Shown here: positions 23,960-36,879 of the stretch, piece after piece | Position numbering within the stretch: position 1 is the stretch's first letter | Layout: each line of letters starts with the position of its first letter | Assembly (NCBI GenBank): GCA_947462335.1 | Contig: OX381707.1 | Span: 14,103,418-14,167,417, forward strand | Direction of reading: 5' to 3' | Length of the DNA stretch: 64,000 nt | Source of the DNA: Harmothoe impar | Lineage: Eukaryota > Annelida > Polychaeta > Phyllodocida > Polynoidae | Translations under genes and position numbers: made by a program | The notes under the pieces: model-generated | The model's database searches: none | What the model saw: only the letters and a program-made list of their open reading frames with translations | What the model was told of the DNA's origin: nothing

Positions 23960-24215
23960 TTATTTGCCTGTGAGATCATTGTGCTGTATGCGATGTATCT
24001 GTTATCTGACTAACAGTAACCATGATTGGCACCAAATTCTTCAGCCAATATTGACGGGGGAGATAAGGAACAGGTATACTGTTAATCCACCACACAGGTA
24101 TCCATCATACTCAACCCCTGGTGGGTAAATACAGGGGCTTTGAAATCTCACAAACTTGATCGGCCCATTGATAACCATGATTGTCTGGATCCTGTTTGAG
24201 CCTCAGCATGTCACT
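23960..24215 (-). pseudogene. decayed coding-like segment of the module
   Basis: Read on the minus strand, one frame gives DPDNHGYQWADQ near 24160. A second gives LSMMDTCVVD near 24100, followed by a stop and QYTCSLSPPSI. The second stretch lines up in frame with LSMMDSCLADRHYRSSLS at 27.8 kb, SMSIRDTCLVDLQYL at 37.5 kb and NWMDTCVVDQWYLSSLS at 61.85 kb. Frame agreement between diverged copies suggests real coding ancestry, but frameshifts and stops break it here. The family is not identified. Confidence 0.4.
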
Positions 24216-25329
24216 GCTCTTGAACAGATTGACACTTAAAATACACAATTATTTGGTCAAAGTCTTACTGCTTGTAGTAATAGTCGTAGACTCAGATCCA
24301 TGAGCAGTGGCTTTATCTAAAAGTGAAGCCTATATGCCAGGGTCAGGGCAAGTACTTTGTAAAAGATATTTACTTTCTATATGGAATGTGGCAATAATTG
24401 TGTGTATTAATGACAAGGTCAAGTTTACTGTTTCAAGGGATCCAAACTGAATTGGAAAGATTGTTTCTGCACAATGAAATAGGAATTATGACAAGCGACA
24501 ACAAGTCTCCTGTTCCAAGTCATGTTTATTGAACATAATACACTGTGACTATAACACCAGTAAATCTAGTGCTAGAATATGACATAATTGCCATTGTATG
24601 TACATCTTTGATTGTTGTTGTATTTTAAAAATCATTTGATGGCAAGACAATAATATATAAGAAAAATATTTTAGATAATACAGAAACCTACCCAAATGCT
24701 TACATCTTAAACATGTTCAAATTTAAAGAGTCATGTTTCAAGACAATTTTACAGTGTAACCTGGATATCATAAATATTCTCTTCCTAAATACAATTTCAT
24801 GGAGGTACGATTGTATGCACACGTTATTTTCTATCTAAATTCCTCTTTGTGTAAGAAGATTGACGGGAGTAACAAAGAAGCAAACTTCAGATCACAAGCT
24901 CAAGTCGTTTATGAGCAAATGTTTCAAGCAGGTTAATCCCCTGGCTTTTCTAATGAATGTGAAGGACAGGAGATTGGAAAGACTATTCAAGGCACTATAA
25001 AGACATCTGTGATTCCAAGTAATACGTCGGTAGGCGAATGTCTGGATCTCTAACGGTCAGAAAGAGATAGATTTGCATTAGGTGGAGGGTTATTCAGGGA
25101 GGCGGATGGTTCGGGACTTAGACTGATGGGACTTCTGGGAGTCTATATCATGTTTGCTGCTTTCAGCCTCGGAATAGCTTTTTTCATGAGAAAAATATCA
25201 GACAAAAGCTGATTGACCTTGGTTGCTAGGGCTGACTAGTAAAAGTTATAATGCAGCCTCAATCAATAATACAATATAATTTCTCCACTTAAATTTTTGG
25301 AAGATGCACATTGTCAAGTATATGAATTG

Positions 25330-26480
25330 CGTTTAACTGGCAACTTGTCTTTCAATTGTTTCCAATGCTGGAGATCTCACGTAAGGTACCCACAACACGT
25401 TCCAGTAGATGTAAAGAATAAAAATGCCTCTTAGACTCAGGATGTGGGTGAGGTTTGTCACAAAGTAGAGATGACTATGATGGGAAATTGCACTGCTGTG
25501 TCACATTATATCGTGGGGATCACACAATCCAGGCATCACAATCGGCGTGGGATAGAAGGCAATGAAGCCCCATGGTTGGACAACTTGGATAAAAGAAATG
25601 AAGCCCTTTACAAGATTGCCTTCAGCTGTGCAGGGAATATAGTTCATATATCCAGCAGGTCTTGTACATAGGACTGGAAATGAAGACTTCTTGGTTGGTG
25701 CTTAACAATTTCTTGATCTTTTTTGTGCATTGAAACCATCCTCATCTTGACATGCATTCAATCCCAGTTTTGACCAAGATATATGTAAACATTTATGCAG
25801 AAGGCCACATAACATGATGCACAGAAAGAAGAAATATATTTTCCCTCGAATGGTAAAATGAATTTATCTGAAACTGTGCTATGCACCTACAGAAACAAAA
25901 GTAGCTGAAAACACTTGACACATTCAAGTCTGAAAGGAACCGTCTGATTGGTTTAAACATGGCACATTGCCGGATTGCAGCGGGAAACATCTTAAAGCTG
26001 GGCTGTCGGGGAATAAGTTCAGCATTTTCCATACCGAGACTAAAATAACAGTTCCATCAGAGGGCAGCAGTGTTTGGACAGGGGATCATGAGCATTGTCC
26101 AGCTACAACATATTCACCCTATCTTGTGCCTGTAAGAGCTGAGCTCCCAGCCCTTAAGAGCCCTCTTGTGAATCAAAACTGAACTATATCCAAAAGTGCT
26201 TTTGGCCTCACTTCAACCCTGACAGTCAAGCTGTAAGGAACTATATGTCCAATATTAGTTCGATTGCAGTTTATTATAGTCGCTATTACATTGTGCATGT
26301 AGTATGACGTAGACCATTTCATTGACTGTATGTATCATGGATCAGCCCCCACATACCCCCCATAATCTTCTCTCCCTTCTTTCAAGGCACAATGCTTTAT
26401 AAATGGATTGTGTAAAGGGTTAATTCCTCAATGAAACCGCCTTCCTCCCAATGTCATTATCTTTTTTAGGGAGACCCGTC
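25330..26480. other. spacer between module copies
   Basis: No recognised gene. Short open frames at 25444, 25793 and 25967 show no domain and no conservation with the other modules. Confidence 0.45.
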
Positions 26481-26560
26481 TTTCGTTAAGCCATATGATA
26501 AGAATGTAAACTGTATTAAAATACGCTAATTCAGTCAATAAAGACAAATTCAAATTCAAT
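26480..26560 (+). repeat. probable LINE 3' end
   Basis: 'ttcagtcaataaagacaaattcaaattcaa' (26531 onward) has AATAAA followed by AAATTC repeats, as at the ends of CR1/L2-like LINEs. No reverse-transcriptase frame was found upstream, so only the tail is called. Confidence 0.4.
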
Positions 26561-26825
26561 ATTCCAAACTATAGTGTTCCCGGACTCCCTGGATTACAAT
26601 TTCCATGTAACCGAATCCCATTGTCTTGCCCAGGCTTAGTAGGCCTCTCTTTTCTGAAAGGAGCAATAATGTATCATTAAAATAATATTCCTGGGCCCAT
26701 TTGCCGGCCAGCTCCGAATGTCTTTGTTCTTTTTTGGGATGATCGAGGTCCTCCTTATGGTTCCCTGTGTGGAAACCTTTGCTGTGGGTGGGAGGCAATG
26801 GTCTGTGTGGGACATGAAACAACAC
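26556..26825 (-). pseudogene. unidentified open frame in module copy T2
   Basis: The open frame of 89 codons on the minus strand includes HSELAGKWAQEYYFNDTL and a later GLLSLGKTMGFGYM. The matching DNA in T1 (23090-23250) and T6 (61510-61640) shares the run GAGAAGAGGCCTA behind a pyrimidine tract ending CAG, so a splice acceptor may lie at about 26651 on this strand. The other copies are interrupted. I do not recognise the protein. It may be a relic of the same ancestral gene as 27655-28186. Confidence 0.35.
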
Positions 26826-28900
26826 CTTTATGGTGGGGTTAATGCTTACTCAGTTGTAAAGGTTTAATCAATTGATCAGAAAAAAGCTAGCAGAAAATTG
26901 TTTCTGGGCCAGGTGAGGAGATGATAGGTGGTGCCCCCTGGTGATCAATATATGAACCACGCGTATAACTCTTGCTTCTAACCATTAATAAATAACACAT
27001 TGGAGACGTGGTATACATTTGTTAACTTTTGAATGCATGTAGCCAGTTTTCATGAACAAATCAGGTTTTGAAACTATATTACCAGCAACACATACAGTAC
27101 ATATTTTGATGTACAATTGTAGGATGGGTTGGAGTTATTTTGAGACGATACAATTCAATAGGCAGTGCGCCTTATGGTGTTGAATGCATGTGTACATACT
27201 ATAGCCAGGAGTATGTGAGAATGATACACAATCAGACTGATCCCATATAGGCAATCAGGAGGTAACATAATAATATCAATCACTGAAAAATAGTAGTGCA
27301 GACAGTAATAAAGAATAACCGTAAACCGTTATATTGATGGAAAAAAAATCATGCTTTCCTCGTTTTTTTGTGGTTTTTCTTTCATTTAGAGATATAGCTA
27401 AGACGATTAGTCTACTGAAGTCATCTTTTGATTGGAAATTTTTTAGATTGCCCATTTGGTAGGTTTGACCCCAGCAAACTTTGTCTTTTGATTCCTCCGT
27501 GACTTTCAGTTTCTCATATCTGTGATGTCACTGGTATTGCACAATATGAAACATTTAGAGGTTTCTATCTCCCTTGTTCTAAATACTCCGTTTTATCATT
27601 AAGTTACCGTCTGAAACAGGGTTTTACATAACATCCCCATATCATGGTTCTATTTCAATAATTTATATGACTATTGATAATAAATATAAAAGGGTGTACA
27701 TCCGCTGTCACTGGTTGCCTCTGACCCCATTTTGTTGTATAGGATTTATCCTTTATTTTTTTGACTACAGTAATTATGAATGGCACCAATCGGTCACGGT
27801 ATATTGACAGGGAGGATAAGGAACTACGATAGTGTCTATCTGCCAAACAACTGTCCATCATACTCAAAAGCTGGAGGGCAAGCCAGAGTTATTTATCAGC
27901 CCTCTCATCATCTGGATCTTTTCTGAGCCTGTGGCTGCTGTGCATTAACCTATGGGCTGCTCAGGCCACTGGTGATTGATGAGTGAGATGTTTGGCTTGA
28001 TGATTCACCAATTAATACTTTAAACAGGTCAACAGATTCCTGCGTATCACCAACCTTTGCTCTTTTTATTTGTTCTATGGTAATATATTGGCCAAGACAT
28101 AACAACTTAGTAGTAGTGGAAGATCCAGATCCATCAGCAGTGGTGTTGATTATCAAGCGAAGCACTTTCTGCAGCAGTCCCAACAATTATTTAGCATAAA
28201 GGTGATAACCTTTTATATGAAAGGTCTCGAATAGAAAAAAACTAACTAAATGCTCAGACATTAAACATGTTTGAACCTAAACAGTTCTGTTTGAAACTCT
28301 AACTTTACTTTACAGTGTAACCTCAACATTGCAATTAATAGACCAGAAAAGGATTTCATGGACGGATAATATATATTCTCAAAACATTATCTTTCTACGC
28401 ATGTTCCTCTTTGTGTAATGAGATATCAATGCCTCTACTTGCCAGAAGATGATAATAACAATGAGACAAGCATCAGGTGACAATCGCCAGCCATTTGAAA
28501 GCTTATGTTACAGCCAGGATGGACCCTTAGCTAACCAAAGGCGAATAAATGGTTTGCGATTGGAAAGACTATACCAAGCAATATGAAGACATCTTTTGCA
28601 CAGGATCTCTAAAGGTCAGAAAGAGTTTGATTTCAATGAGAACAAGAGTTACTCAGAAGGGGGATGGTGCAAGGGGTAGAAAAACAGGACTTTTTTTGGA
28701 ATCCATATCATGATGCTGCTTTCAGTCTAAAGCTTTTTCATGATAGAAGACTCATGTAAAAGGAAGCTGCAGATTCCAAAAAGAATGACAAGGTAATTCT
28801 AGGATCCTAGGCAGATGTGTAATAGCGGACTACAATACCACAAAAGCTGATTGACTATAGTAATTAGGGATGCTTATGTGAAAGGGATAGTACAGTCTGA
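26560..28900. repeat. large module, copy T2
   Basis: Collinear with T1 (23030-25320) through the landmarks given there, and without the family D insertion. It also shares the segment 'agcctgtggctgctgtgcat' (27929) with 37660, 47605 and, weakly, 24195. Confidence 0.75.
27655..28186 (-). pseudogene. decayed coding-like segment of the module
   Basis: Two open frames lie here on the minus strand. 27950-28186 gives 78 codons with GSGSSTTTKLL and GDTQESVDLFKVLIGES. 27655-27867 gives 70 codons with SMMDSCLADRHYRSSLS, then YRDRLVPFIITVV. The STTTK part matches, in frame, the 47.84-kb (RSTTKL) and 40.65-kb (RYTTKL) copies. The second part matches the 24.1, 37.5 and 61.85-kb copies. The LSIY/LAIFPER-like stretch faintly recalls the winged-helix segment of NB-ARC proteins, but that is only a guess. 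No complete domain is visible. Confidence 0.4.
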
Positions 28901-28904
28901 AACA

Positions 28905-30675
28905 ACAAATATTGTTATATGTGTGAGGCATAATATATGCCAAGAGCTACATGGAATAAAGAAAGTATCTATTGCCCAGTAGACAAAGAGCGTTATACAA
29001 CGTTTCAGAATGTTTGTCTGTGGCTCCTTATTATTGTCAAATGTTGTAAATGAACGTTAAAATCATAATATTCACGCAAGGTAATGCATTTTTGTTAACT
29101 GGGTAGCATCTCAAAATGTTGTTGCATTGTATAATTAGAGGTTATAATAGCTTTCCAAAGAGGAAGGGCTTGGTTACTCAAACTGGTCTGTCTTTCAAAA
29201 TGGTTCATTATATAATGCACATTATATCTTTGCTGTATTAACTTCAGTATGTTCATAAATGTCAATCTCAGTTGAGTAAATTTTGAAGTCAGTTCAATTC
29301 CTTTTGCAGCAAACATATAATTGATTATTTTTGATTCTGACCATAGACAAATGGGAAGTACAGCATTCGCATAATTTTACAAATCTTAAATATAAGATAA
29401 ATTGCATAGTACTAAAGACAATTCTATGCTTATTATTTGTGTATTGCCATCAAGTACACACATATTATAGGGTTGATTACAAACGGAAATATATCCTCGC
29501 CTTTGGCGTCTGGTATCATAATGATCAAACAAAGGGTGTAGTATAGCACAACTTTCAACAATTCGATTTGCTGATACACGACAGATAATATAAAGCCAGA
29601 CATCACTGGTGAAGATCAGTCACTAGTGATTATAATTTGGATTTAATTAATTACTTATGGACAAAGATTATCTAGATCCATCTCAGCATGATCTTCGCCT
29701 AGGGAGCAGCAAATGTTGGGTTTAGCACAAAGATGAGAAAGACTTACCCCCAATGAGTAACACAAGATAAACCTTTTTCATGTTTTATCTAATAATACCT
29801 ATTAGCTCTCTGAATCTATTTATATCATTTTCTCAATACCCTTTACGTAATAATTCATTTTAGTAGTAGATAAGGAATAAATGAGTTGCTGGAAAAGGGT
29901 TATAAGACAATGATAGTTTCATTGTCAAAGAAACCAGCCAAGGATAATAACCATTGTCCAATGTCCATGTATACAGCTACTCACATGTATCCAAATCTGG
30001 CTTATATCCAGTGATTGATTTGTGATCGGTGAGTGGTTGCTTTGAACGTCTTATACACACAGGCAGTTTCTTTTGTTCTCTCAGTCAACTGGGTTATTGA
30101 AACTTAGCTCCCAAAATATTATGGAAGTAACCGCCTTGTCTCTGCTCGGTACATTTACTATAAAGTACAACAAACATGGTTATAGCAGTGATAGCTCCCT
30201 TAACATCTTGATCTGATACTCCTACTGTGGCTGATAATAGGCTGGTCATACCACAATATCATCAAGCTATTGCAACAATTATATCAGGAGGTGTATTACA
30301 TGACTTACATCATATCAGTATGTATTCTCACAGCGGCTGTCAGGAAGTGGCAAGAGAAGGATACAGATAGGTCAGGTGTAATTAAAGTGACATGGTCTGA
30401 TGACTAGGGCTCAAAATTTAATTTTGTTAGAAATGAACAAAAATGTTCAATATCGCCATACTACATGTCCAACCTATTTTATTTAGCATTATTCACCATA
30501 ATTCATCTTAGAATTATGTTCATTGTTACTTTTATCCTCAATTTAAGACTTTTGGAGTGCACACTATAATTCCTCCCATTGAAAATACACTGTAAAATAC
30601 TGAACCTGGGCCACGCTGGGCACTCTAAAAGGGCTTCTATTAGTAATACTGTTCCCTATCCTCCAGATATGCTTT
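28905..30675. other. unassigned noncoding stretch
   Basis: AT-rich. No gene or repeat copy was recognised. Confidence 0.45.
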
Positions 30676-30684
30676 TGTACTATC

Positions 30685-30800
30685 ATGTCATAGACTCTAT
30701 ATACCAGTAGTTCCAATGAATGAACCTAGGATATGCAGGAGCACCACCTAGGGACTGCTGTGGACACTACTGGTATGCAGAGTCTATTTGTCATGTCCAT
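30685..30800. mobile_element. small hairpin element
   Basis: TAGACTCTATATACCAGTAGT (from about 30691) pairs with ACTACTGGTATGCAGAGTCTA (to about 30786), and 'catgtca' extends the stem on both sides. The limits are approximate. Confidence 0.55.
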
Positions 30801-30804
30801 GGAT

Positions 30805-32450
30805 AGCTGCGGACTTTTAGTGTCACACCTTCCTATCATATCCTGTATAGCCTCCTCACTCGCCAAGCTGAGGTCTTGTTAAAACCTGTGACAGCAACCA
30901 TCTGGTCGCAGGAAAAGCTTGATAGATCCCATGCCTTTTGTTGTTTCAGTCTGCTAATATTCTAACGCATTGATGAAAGCATCGATTTCCTGCAGTTTAA
31001 AGTATACCACAGTCAAGAGCATCTAGGATGAAAAATTATCGTTCAATACATCTTCCTAACATATGCAACAGTTGGTCTAGCTCTTAGGCATCCAAACGGA
31101 AATAGCGCCACTACACTCATGTCACACTAGGTAACAGATTGGTGTGTTTATCGCCAAGTGCCATTCTTTATGAGATAGTTTATCAAGATCAAAGGGCTGT
31201 TTGCTGCTACCCACATACATTACTCATCCAATCAATCACTAGACGCTTTATGGAATGACACATCGTTTTCATCAGCCTGCCCCTTCTGGATCCTGGTCTC
31301 ACATTAGGATTTACTGTTTTATATAGTTTCAATGAAACTAATTACTTAAATCATTTATTATTGATAGAAATAGATATCCTTTTTTTAAGAAGACTGTCTT
31401 AAGATTTGATGAAGGTATGAGTTGACAAATGGGGATCACAGTGAGTACACTAATTTACCCTTTTTCTTTATTCCAATGATTTTGGAACTCCTAATTACAT
31501 GTGTGAGAACATGTTTCAAATATTAGATTCATGAAAGTGATCACTGCAAATCTATGTTGGACGAATCCCTAAAATGTATAAAATAGCATATTCTAATGAC
31601 GTTTCGCTCACTACCACAGACCGAATAGACCAAAATAGCATATGTTTGCAACTTGAGATATGTTAGATTTAACCAAGAGAGGCATTCCATTCAGCTTGAC
31701 TGAAGATGCTTTATACATCACTCCAAAAGCCATTTTCCTCCCCAACATACCCTGTATAACAGTATACATGGCATCTGGTTGATTCCTTAACTGTTTTCTA
31801 TTTTACCATTAAACTTCTCTATTTAGATGCTGGACCCAATACTGCCATGTTTAGTGTCATTTTAGGTATAGTCACTCTCCAAATGGGCACTAACATATCT
31901 ATTCCAAGTATGCAATAGATCCACCATGGTACGTGGACAAGACAGATGTAGCGATTGCATTCTCCTAACCAGGTGGAGGACTACCCTGTGTTAAAGTACA
32001 GATTTTTAATAGAAACTCATTTGCGATTCCCCCCCCCCCCAAATTTGCGTTAAGTAAATGCACATTGGGAATCTGGGACAAAATCTCTTCTGTCTAAATG
32101 TTTTTGCATCACAAATCTAGTGCATTACATTTATGAGTTATTCAAAGTCAAAATTGTATTTTAGTTACAATCTCTACCACATTCTTAGGCTTGGCACTGT
32201 AACAGTGATGGGAGAGGGTTTTATTGGCTTCTTTAAGCAAACAGTGGTGGGGTATTATACACGTCAAAGGACGGTCTGTTAAACCACAATACATAAACAA
32301 ATAAAGCTGCTCATTAGATGTAAGAGGCTGTCATACCCCGTGCCTGAGCTTCAATGCAGAGGGGAGGATATTGCAGTGAAAAGGAAACAATACAGAAGCA
32401 GGTAGGAGTTGACTATATATAGGTGTCTGTGTCGATTGCCAACCAAAATT
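30805..32450. other. stretch with one paralogous segment
   Basis: Mostly unassigned. 31110-31200 ('ggtaacagattggtgtgttt', then 'gtttatcaagatcaaa') matches 56980-57055, so an older duplication reaches here. Confidence 0.45.
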
Positions 32451-32454
32451 TAAT

Positions 32455-32665
32455 GACGACCTATTATATAGGGTACTGATTTGTCTCTGTGGTCTGGACC
32501 TGACCTCAATGGGTGAAAAAGATCAGTGTGCTCTCACTGTAGAGTGTAGTGTAACATTTTTAGTACACAGGTGACCTATCGGCTGGTTACCGTGTGTCAG
32601 TGCTACATGATACTCCGACATGTTATATGACAACAGTTTAGGTCCCTTAAAGGGTTAGACCTCTA
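32455..32665. repeat. partial copy of the large module (segment M5)
   Basis: 'gacctgacctcaatgg' then 'gtaacatttttagtacacaggtgacc' and 'gtgtcagtgctacatga' follow the order of 43020-43145. The TAC target at 32604-32606 is intact. Confidence 0.5.
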
Positions 32666-32689
32666 GGACTAAGTGTGCCTTCAGACATA

Positions 32690-33182
32690 CACTGTAAAAA
32701 GTGTTTCTAATTTAAACACATAAATTTATCCACACACATTAAAGTTCAACACTTTCACTGAATCTCAGCATCTAAACACTTTCTTCTGTCAGCACATAGG
32801 CCTACAGGGATATGGCCACTGGTGATGGATGGGCCTACAAAAGTGAAACAACGTGGGGAAGGCCAGTTTGGCTGGCTCACTGGAATATTCTGGACAGCAC
32901 TATCTACTCATTATTCTAGACATTATCTAAATTACCATGGATGTTAAACAACATTATAGGTACTGTATTTGACTAAGAAGAGCCTGTATATGGGCGAGAG
33001 CCTGTAGAAGGGGTAGGAGAATAATACCAGTGGGCTAGCCAAACTGCCATCACACACCATTTTTCACTGGTGAAGCTCACCCATCACTGGCGGCCATATT
33101 CCTGCACATGTTTACACAAAAAGATTAGACATCAATATGTTTGGGTGAAAGTGTTCAAAGTTCATACACATTTTTTACAGTG
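32690..33182. mobile_element. TIR element, CACTGTAAAAA ends, TA duplication
   Basis: CACTGTAAAAAGTGTTT at the left and ACACATTTTTTACAGTG at the right are inverted and flanked by TA (32688-32689 and 33183-33184). Arms continue through 'gttcaacactttcac' / 'gtgaaagtgttcaaag' and 'tatggccactggtgatggatgggc' / 'gctcacccatcactggcggccata'. 493 bp, noncoding. Confidence 0.85.
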
Positions 33183-33375
33183 TACGGGTGAAGGGTGCAG
33201 TGAGCAGTGGGAATAATAAAACTATAGCACCCTCTTAGATTTGATGGTTACATATTGGCTTCTAGGTATACAAGTTGTGCAATGATATCATTGTGTATAG
33301 ATGTTCTTTTTTTACCCAAAATAATAGTATGTGGCCTATTCAAGAGGGAGTATACCGTTTTCTGTGGGCACACTG

Positions 33376-35820
33376 TAGTCCAAGATTTTAAGACTTTAAG
33401 GTTAAACTAAATCGGAACAAGCCAATTTTTGAACAGAACATGCTCAGAAGGGTACTGAACCACATACTAAAAGTCCTCGGACATCCTCCTTGTGCTCGCT
33501 TGGAAATTCAAGATGGCGTCCAGGATAGGCAATATGCACTATTTCCCTCATTTATTTTCTATTTTGACTTTCCACAAGTCAATTTGAAGTTTACCTAGCC
33601 CCCCAAATTCAATTTAGAGTTTTCAATGGTCTTATCCTTTTGTTGTTAGGGCTGGCGGTTGCCTAGCACCAGATATATTTCGTATTGGATTTCCCGAGAA
33701 ACTAGGGAAATTAACAGTCAGAAAGGTATTGTACCCATACTTACTGCATCTAAAGTAACCCCAATGGAGCAATGATGATATAACTGATCTGCTATGGTCC
33801 ATTGTTACCTAGCAACAGCAGATATACACCTAGCAACCACTTGGAAAGAGTGTATTTGGCTCTTTGGAAAATACTTTGGCTTTACAAAGGGCCATCTGAA
33901 CATCACCTACCCCCACAATCCATCGGGAGCTTTATTGATGGTTACATTTTTGTGTCGCTAAGGCAAGTGGTTGCCTAGCAACATACATTCAATATTAAAC
34001 TTCTAATCTAGAAACCAGTCAAAATATCAATCAGATATATTCATCTCCCAATATCTCGACCCTAAGACATGTAGAGGAGATCCTCCTTGTGCTCGTTCCG
34101 GAATTCAAGATGGCGTCCAGGATGGGCAATATACACTATTTCCCATATTTTTTTCTATTTTGACTTTCCATAGGCCATTTTTAAGTTTACACAGGCACCC
34201 TAAACCAATTTCAAGCTTTTCCATGGTATTATCCTTTTGTTGCTAGGGCTGGTGGTTGCCTGGCAACAGGCATTTCATATTGGATTTCCCTAAAAACTAG
34301 GGCAATTGACCGTCTGAAAGGTGATGTACCCGGGATACTAACTGCATCTAAAGTGACCCCAATGGGGCAAGGATGATATGTATATGTTGCTATGGTTAAT
34401 GGTTGCCTATCAACAGAAGATATTTACGTAGCAACCTAGAGTGTTCATGCCTCTAAAATAGAATTTGGCTTTAAAAAGGGTAATGGTAGGATCACCTACC
34501 ACCACAAACTATTGGAAACCTTTTGGATGGCGTCATTATTGTGTTGCTGAGGTAAGTGGTTGCCTAGCAACACATCCTATATTGCTACTCCCCAACAAAC
34601 AGGGGAAATATCAATGAGAGGCATACTTCTACTACAACTACTACATATAAATGGACCTCAGATGAAGTGGGATAATGAAATGTGTTGATATGGTGTGACG
34701 TTGCCTAGCAACATCAGATATCTACCTCTTAACCAATGTGTTATAAAATCAAAGTATTTTCCAAAGAGCCAAATACACTCTTTCCAAGTGGTTGCTAGGT
34801 AGTTATCTGCTGTTGCTAGGCAACCATGGACTACAACAAATCAATTATATCACCCTTGCTCCATTGGGGTCACTTTAAATGAAGTAAGTAGGGGAATATG
34901 AATATGAAATTGCCTGTTGCTAGGCAACCCCTAGCCCTAGCAACAAAAGGATATGACCATGGAAAAGCTTGAAATTGGTTTAGGGGGCTAGGTAAACATC
35001 AAATTGGCCTATGGAAAGTCAAAATAGAAAAATAGTGCATATTGCCCATCCTGGACACCATCTTGAATTCCGGAAGATTTCCTGGGACTTTTAGCATGTG
35101 TTTCAGTAGGCTCCTGGGGACGTTTTGGGGGTTGAGATATTGGTAGATAGATATCTCTGATTTATATTTCTGGTTTCTAGGTTAGAATTTTGATATAGAG
35201 TGTATGTTGCTAGGCAACCACTTTCCTTACCAACACAATAATATCACCATCAATGAAGCTTCTAATGGATTGTTGGGGTAGGTGATCTTCATATGGCCTT
35301 TTGTGAAGCCAAAGTATTCTCCAAAGAGCTAAATACACTCTTTCCAGGTAGTTGCTAGGTAGGTATTTGCTGTTACTAGGTAACCATGGACTATAGCAAA
35401 TCAGTTATATCATTGTTGCTCCATTGGGGTCACTTTAGAAGCAGTAAGTATGGTACAATACCTTTCTGACTGTTAATTGCCCTAGTTTCTAGGGAAATCC
35501 AATAGAAATACCTGTTGCTAGGCAACCACCAGCTCTAACAACAAAAGGATAAGACCATTGAAAACCTTGAAATTGGTTTAGGGGGGCTAGGTAAACTTCA
35601 AATTGGCCTATGGAAAGTCAAAAATAGAAAATAAATGAGTGAAATAGTGCATATTGCCTATCCTGGACGCCTTCTTGAATTTCCGAGCGAGCACAAGGAG
35701 GATGTCCAAGGACTTTTAGTATGTGGTTCAGTACCCTTCTGGGCATCTTCTGTCAAAAAATTGACTTGTTCCGATTTTGTTTAACCTTAGGTCCTATTCT
35801 GAGCTAAAAATCTTGGACTA
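33376..35820. mobile_element. 2.4-kb foldback element with an array of X-box-like palindromes
   Basis: The left end TAGTCCAAGATTTT is inverted at the right (AAAAATCTTGGACTA), and the flanks share CTG. Almost the whole element is an inverted repeat. The left arm (to about 34640) is itself two diverged units of about 600 bp, each starting near 'ctccttgtgctcg' and 'aattcaagatggcgtccagg' (33490 and 34085). The right arm mirrors them. Each unit carries GTTGCCTAGCAAC or close variants: 33658, 33804, 33970, 34255, 34402, 34559, 34700, 34812, 34916, 35206, 35372 and 35514. No transposase frame survives. It is a non-autonomous foldback element of unknown superfamily. Confidence 0.85.
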
Positions 35821-35824
35821 CTGG

Positions 35825-36270
35825 TGGCAGTCAGTACACTGGTGGGTATCACTAGTACTCAATTCTATACTACTGGCAGAGTGCAACTGCTGGTCACACC
35901 AGTGCAACTTGTCTAGACCAGAGGACTGCTGGGAAGGAACAACAAGCAAACTATTTGTTGGTTGCCTGAGCCTTTATACATTGGGTACTGGTGCTGGGGA
36001 ATACAGGCTCACAGGGCTAGGATATACCTGCATGTGGTGGATTCTGTTTGGGGGATTCTAAATATAACTGGAGTGTTATATAAACTCAACAACCCTGCCA
36101 GAGAATTTTACGATTTAGGTTGAGTTTGCTGGCCCTTTAATGACAAATCACTTAGAAGCGGGATGCCAGCTGTATGTTGCCATAAGTTATCTAAATGGAA
36201 GTAGAAATGAAAAGGAATGTAGAAAAAAGCTTGGTTCGAATCGTCTAAATAGCCCATTAAAACTCTTGAA
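35825..36270. other. unassigned stretch
   Basis: The open frame at 35777-36061 overlaps the foldback end and has many tryptophan codons without a recognisable motif. It is not called as a gene. Confidence 0.45.
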
Positions 36271-36278
36271 TTATGTAG

Positions 36279-36824
36279 GTGAGGAAGGATGACATACAGT
36301 TATGTAGAACAAGTAAAAATGTCCTCAATACAAGTGTTCATTGTGCATTCACTGTGCCTCTTGATGCTCGCCATGTGCCCTTCAGAGAAGGCGATGTGAG
36401 AACCGAGGGAGACATTGTCTTAGCATTCTACAGGATTTCTCCCAAGCATCAGGCTAATTATGTCAGAGCTACTTGATGTCGTTTTTACTTTCCAGGGCCG
36501 TGGAATGAAAACGGCAAAGTACATAAAAATACAATTTTATCCCTTTATTCTTCACAACATTACTTTGTTGTAAAAAGGGGGAAGCGATACTGTCTTGGGG
36601 GTCCTGTATGTTCCATTATAGGGTTTTTGCGCGGGGATATTCAGTGGCCCTTGAAGTATACAAATGGTTTATGGCAGAAAATGAATTTCATCCCATTATG
36701 GAATTCAAAGGAGCATGTAAAGGCTAATGGATTGAAAGGAAGTCACTTGTATGCCTTGTATGCCATGCAGTACCTCTACAAGATAAAAAAAGAAAACATA
36801 CACATTGACTTACAAATGAAGTAA
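36279..36824 (+). pseudogene. possible coding relics
   Basis: Two neighbouring frames look protein-like: 36279-36476 ends VRTEGDIVLAFYRISPKHQ and 36627-36824 includes YTNGLWQKMNFIPLWNSKEH. An acceptor-like 'ttttactttccag' ends at 36495. No family is recognised, and the frames are separated by stops, so if they were ever a gene it is broken. Confidence 0.25.
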
Positions 36825-36879
36825 GTAGCCACTCTTATTTCTTTTCAATCGAAAAGAGTAGGAGGATAATTATTATGGA

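Larger units (their letters stand above)
23030..25320. repeat. large module, copy T1
   Basis: This block is repeated in order at 26560-28900. Matching landmarks are 'tttctctctgaaaggaacaa' (23101 and 26651), 'caacacctttatggtggggt' (23471 and 26820), 'gatccatgagcagtgg' (24295 and 28131), 'tttacagtgtaacct' (24752 and 28310) and 'gatctctaacggtcagaaag' (25046 and 28603). The period is about 3.55 kb. A TIR element (23244-23442) is inserted in this copy only. Shorter matches extend to the copies at 36.9, 44.4 and 58.8 kb. Confidence 0.75.
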
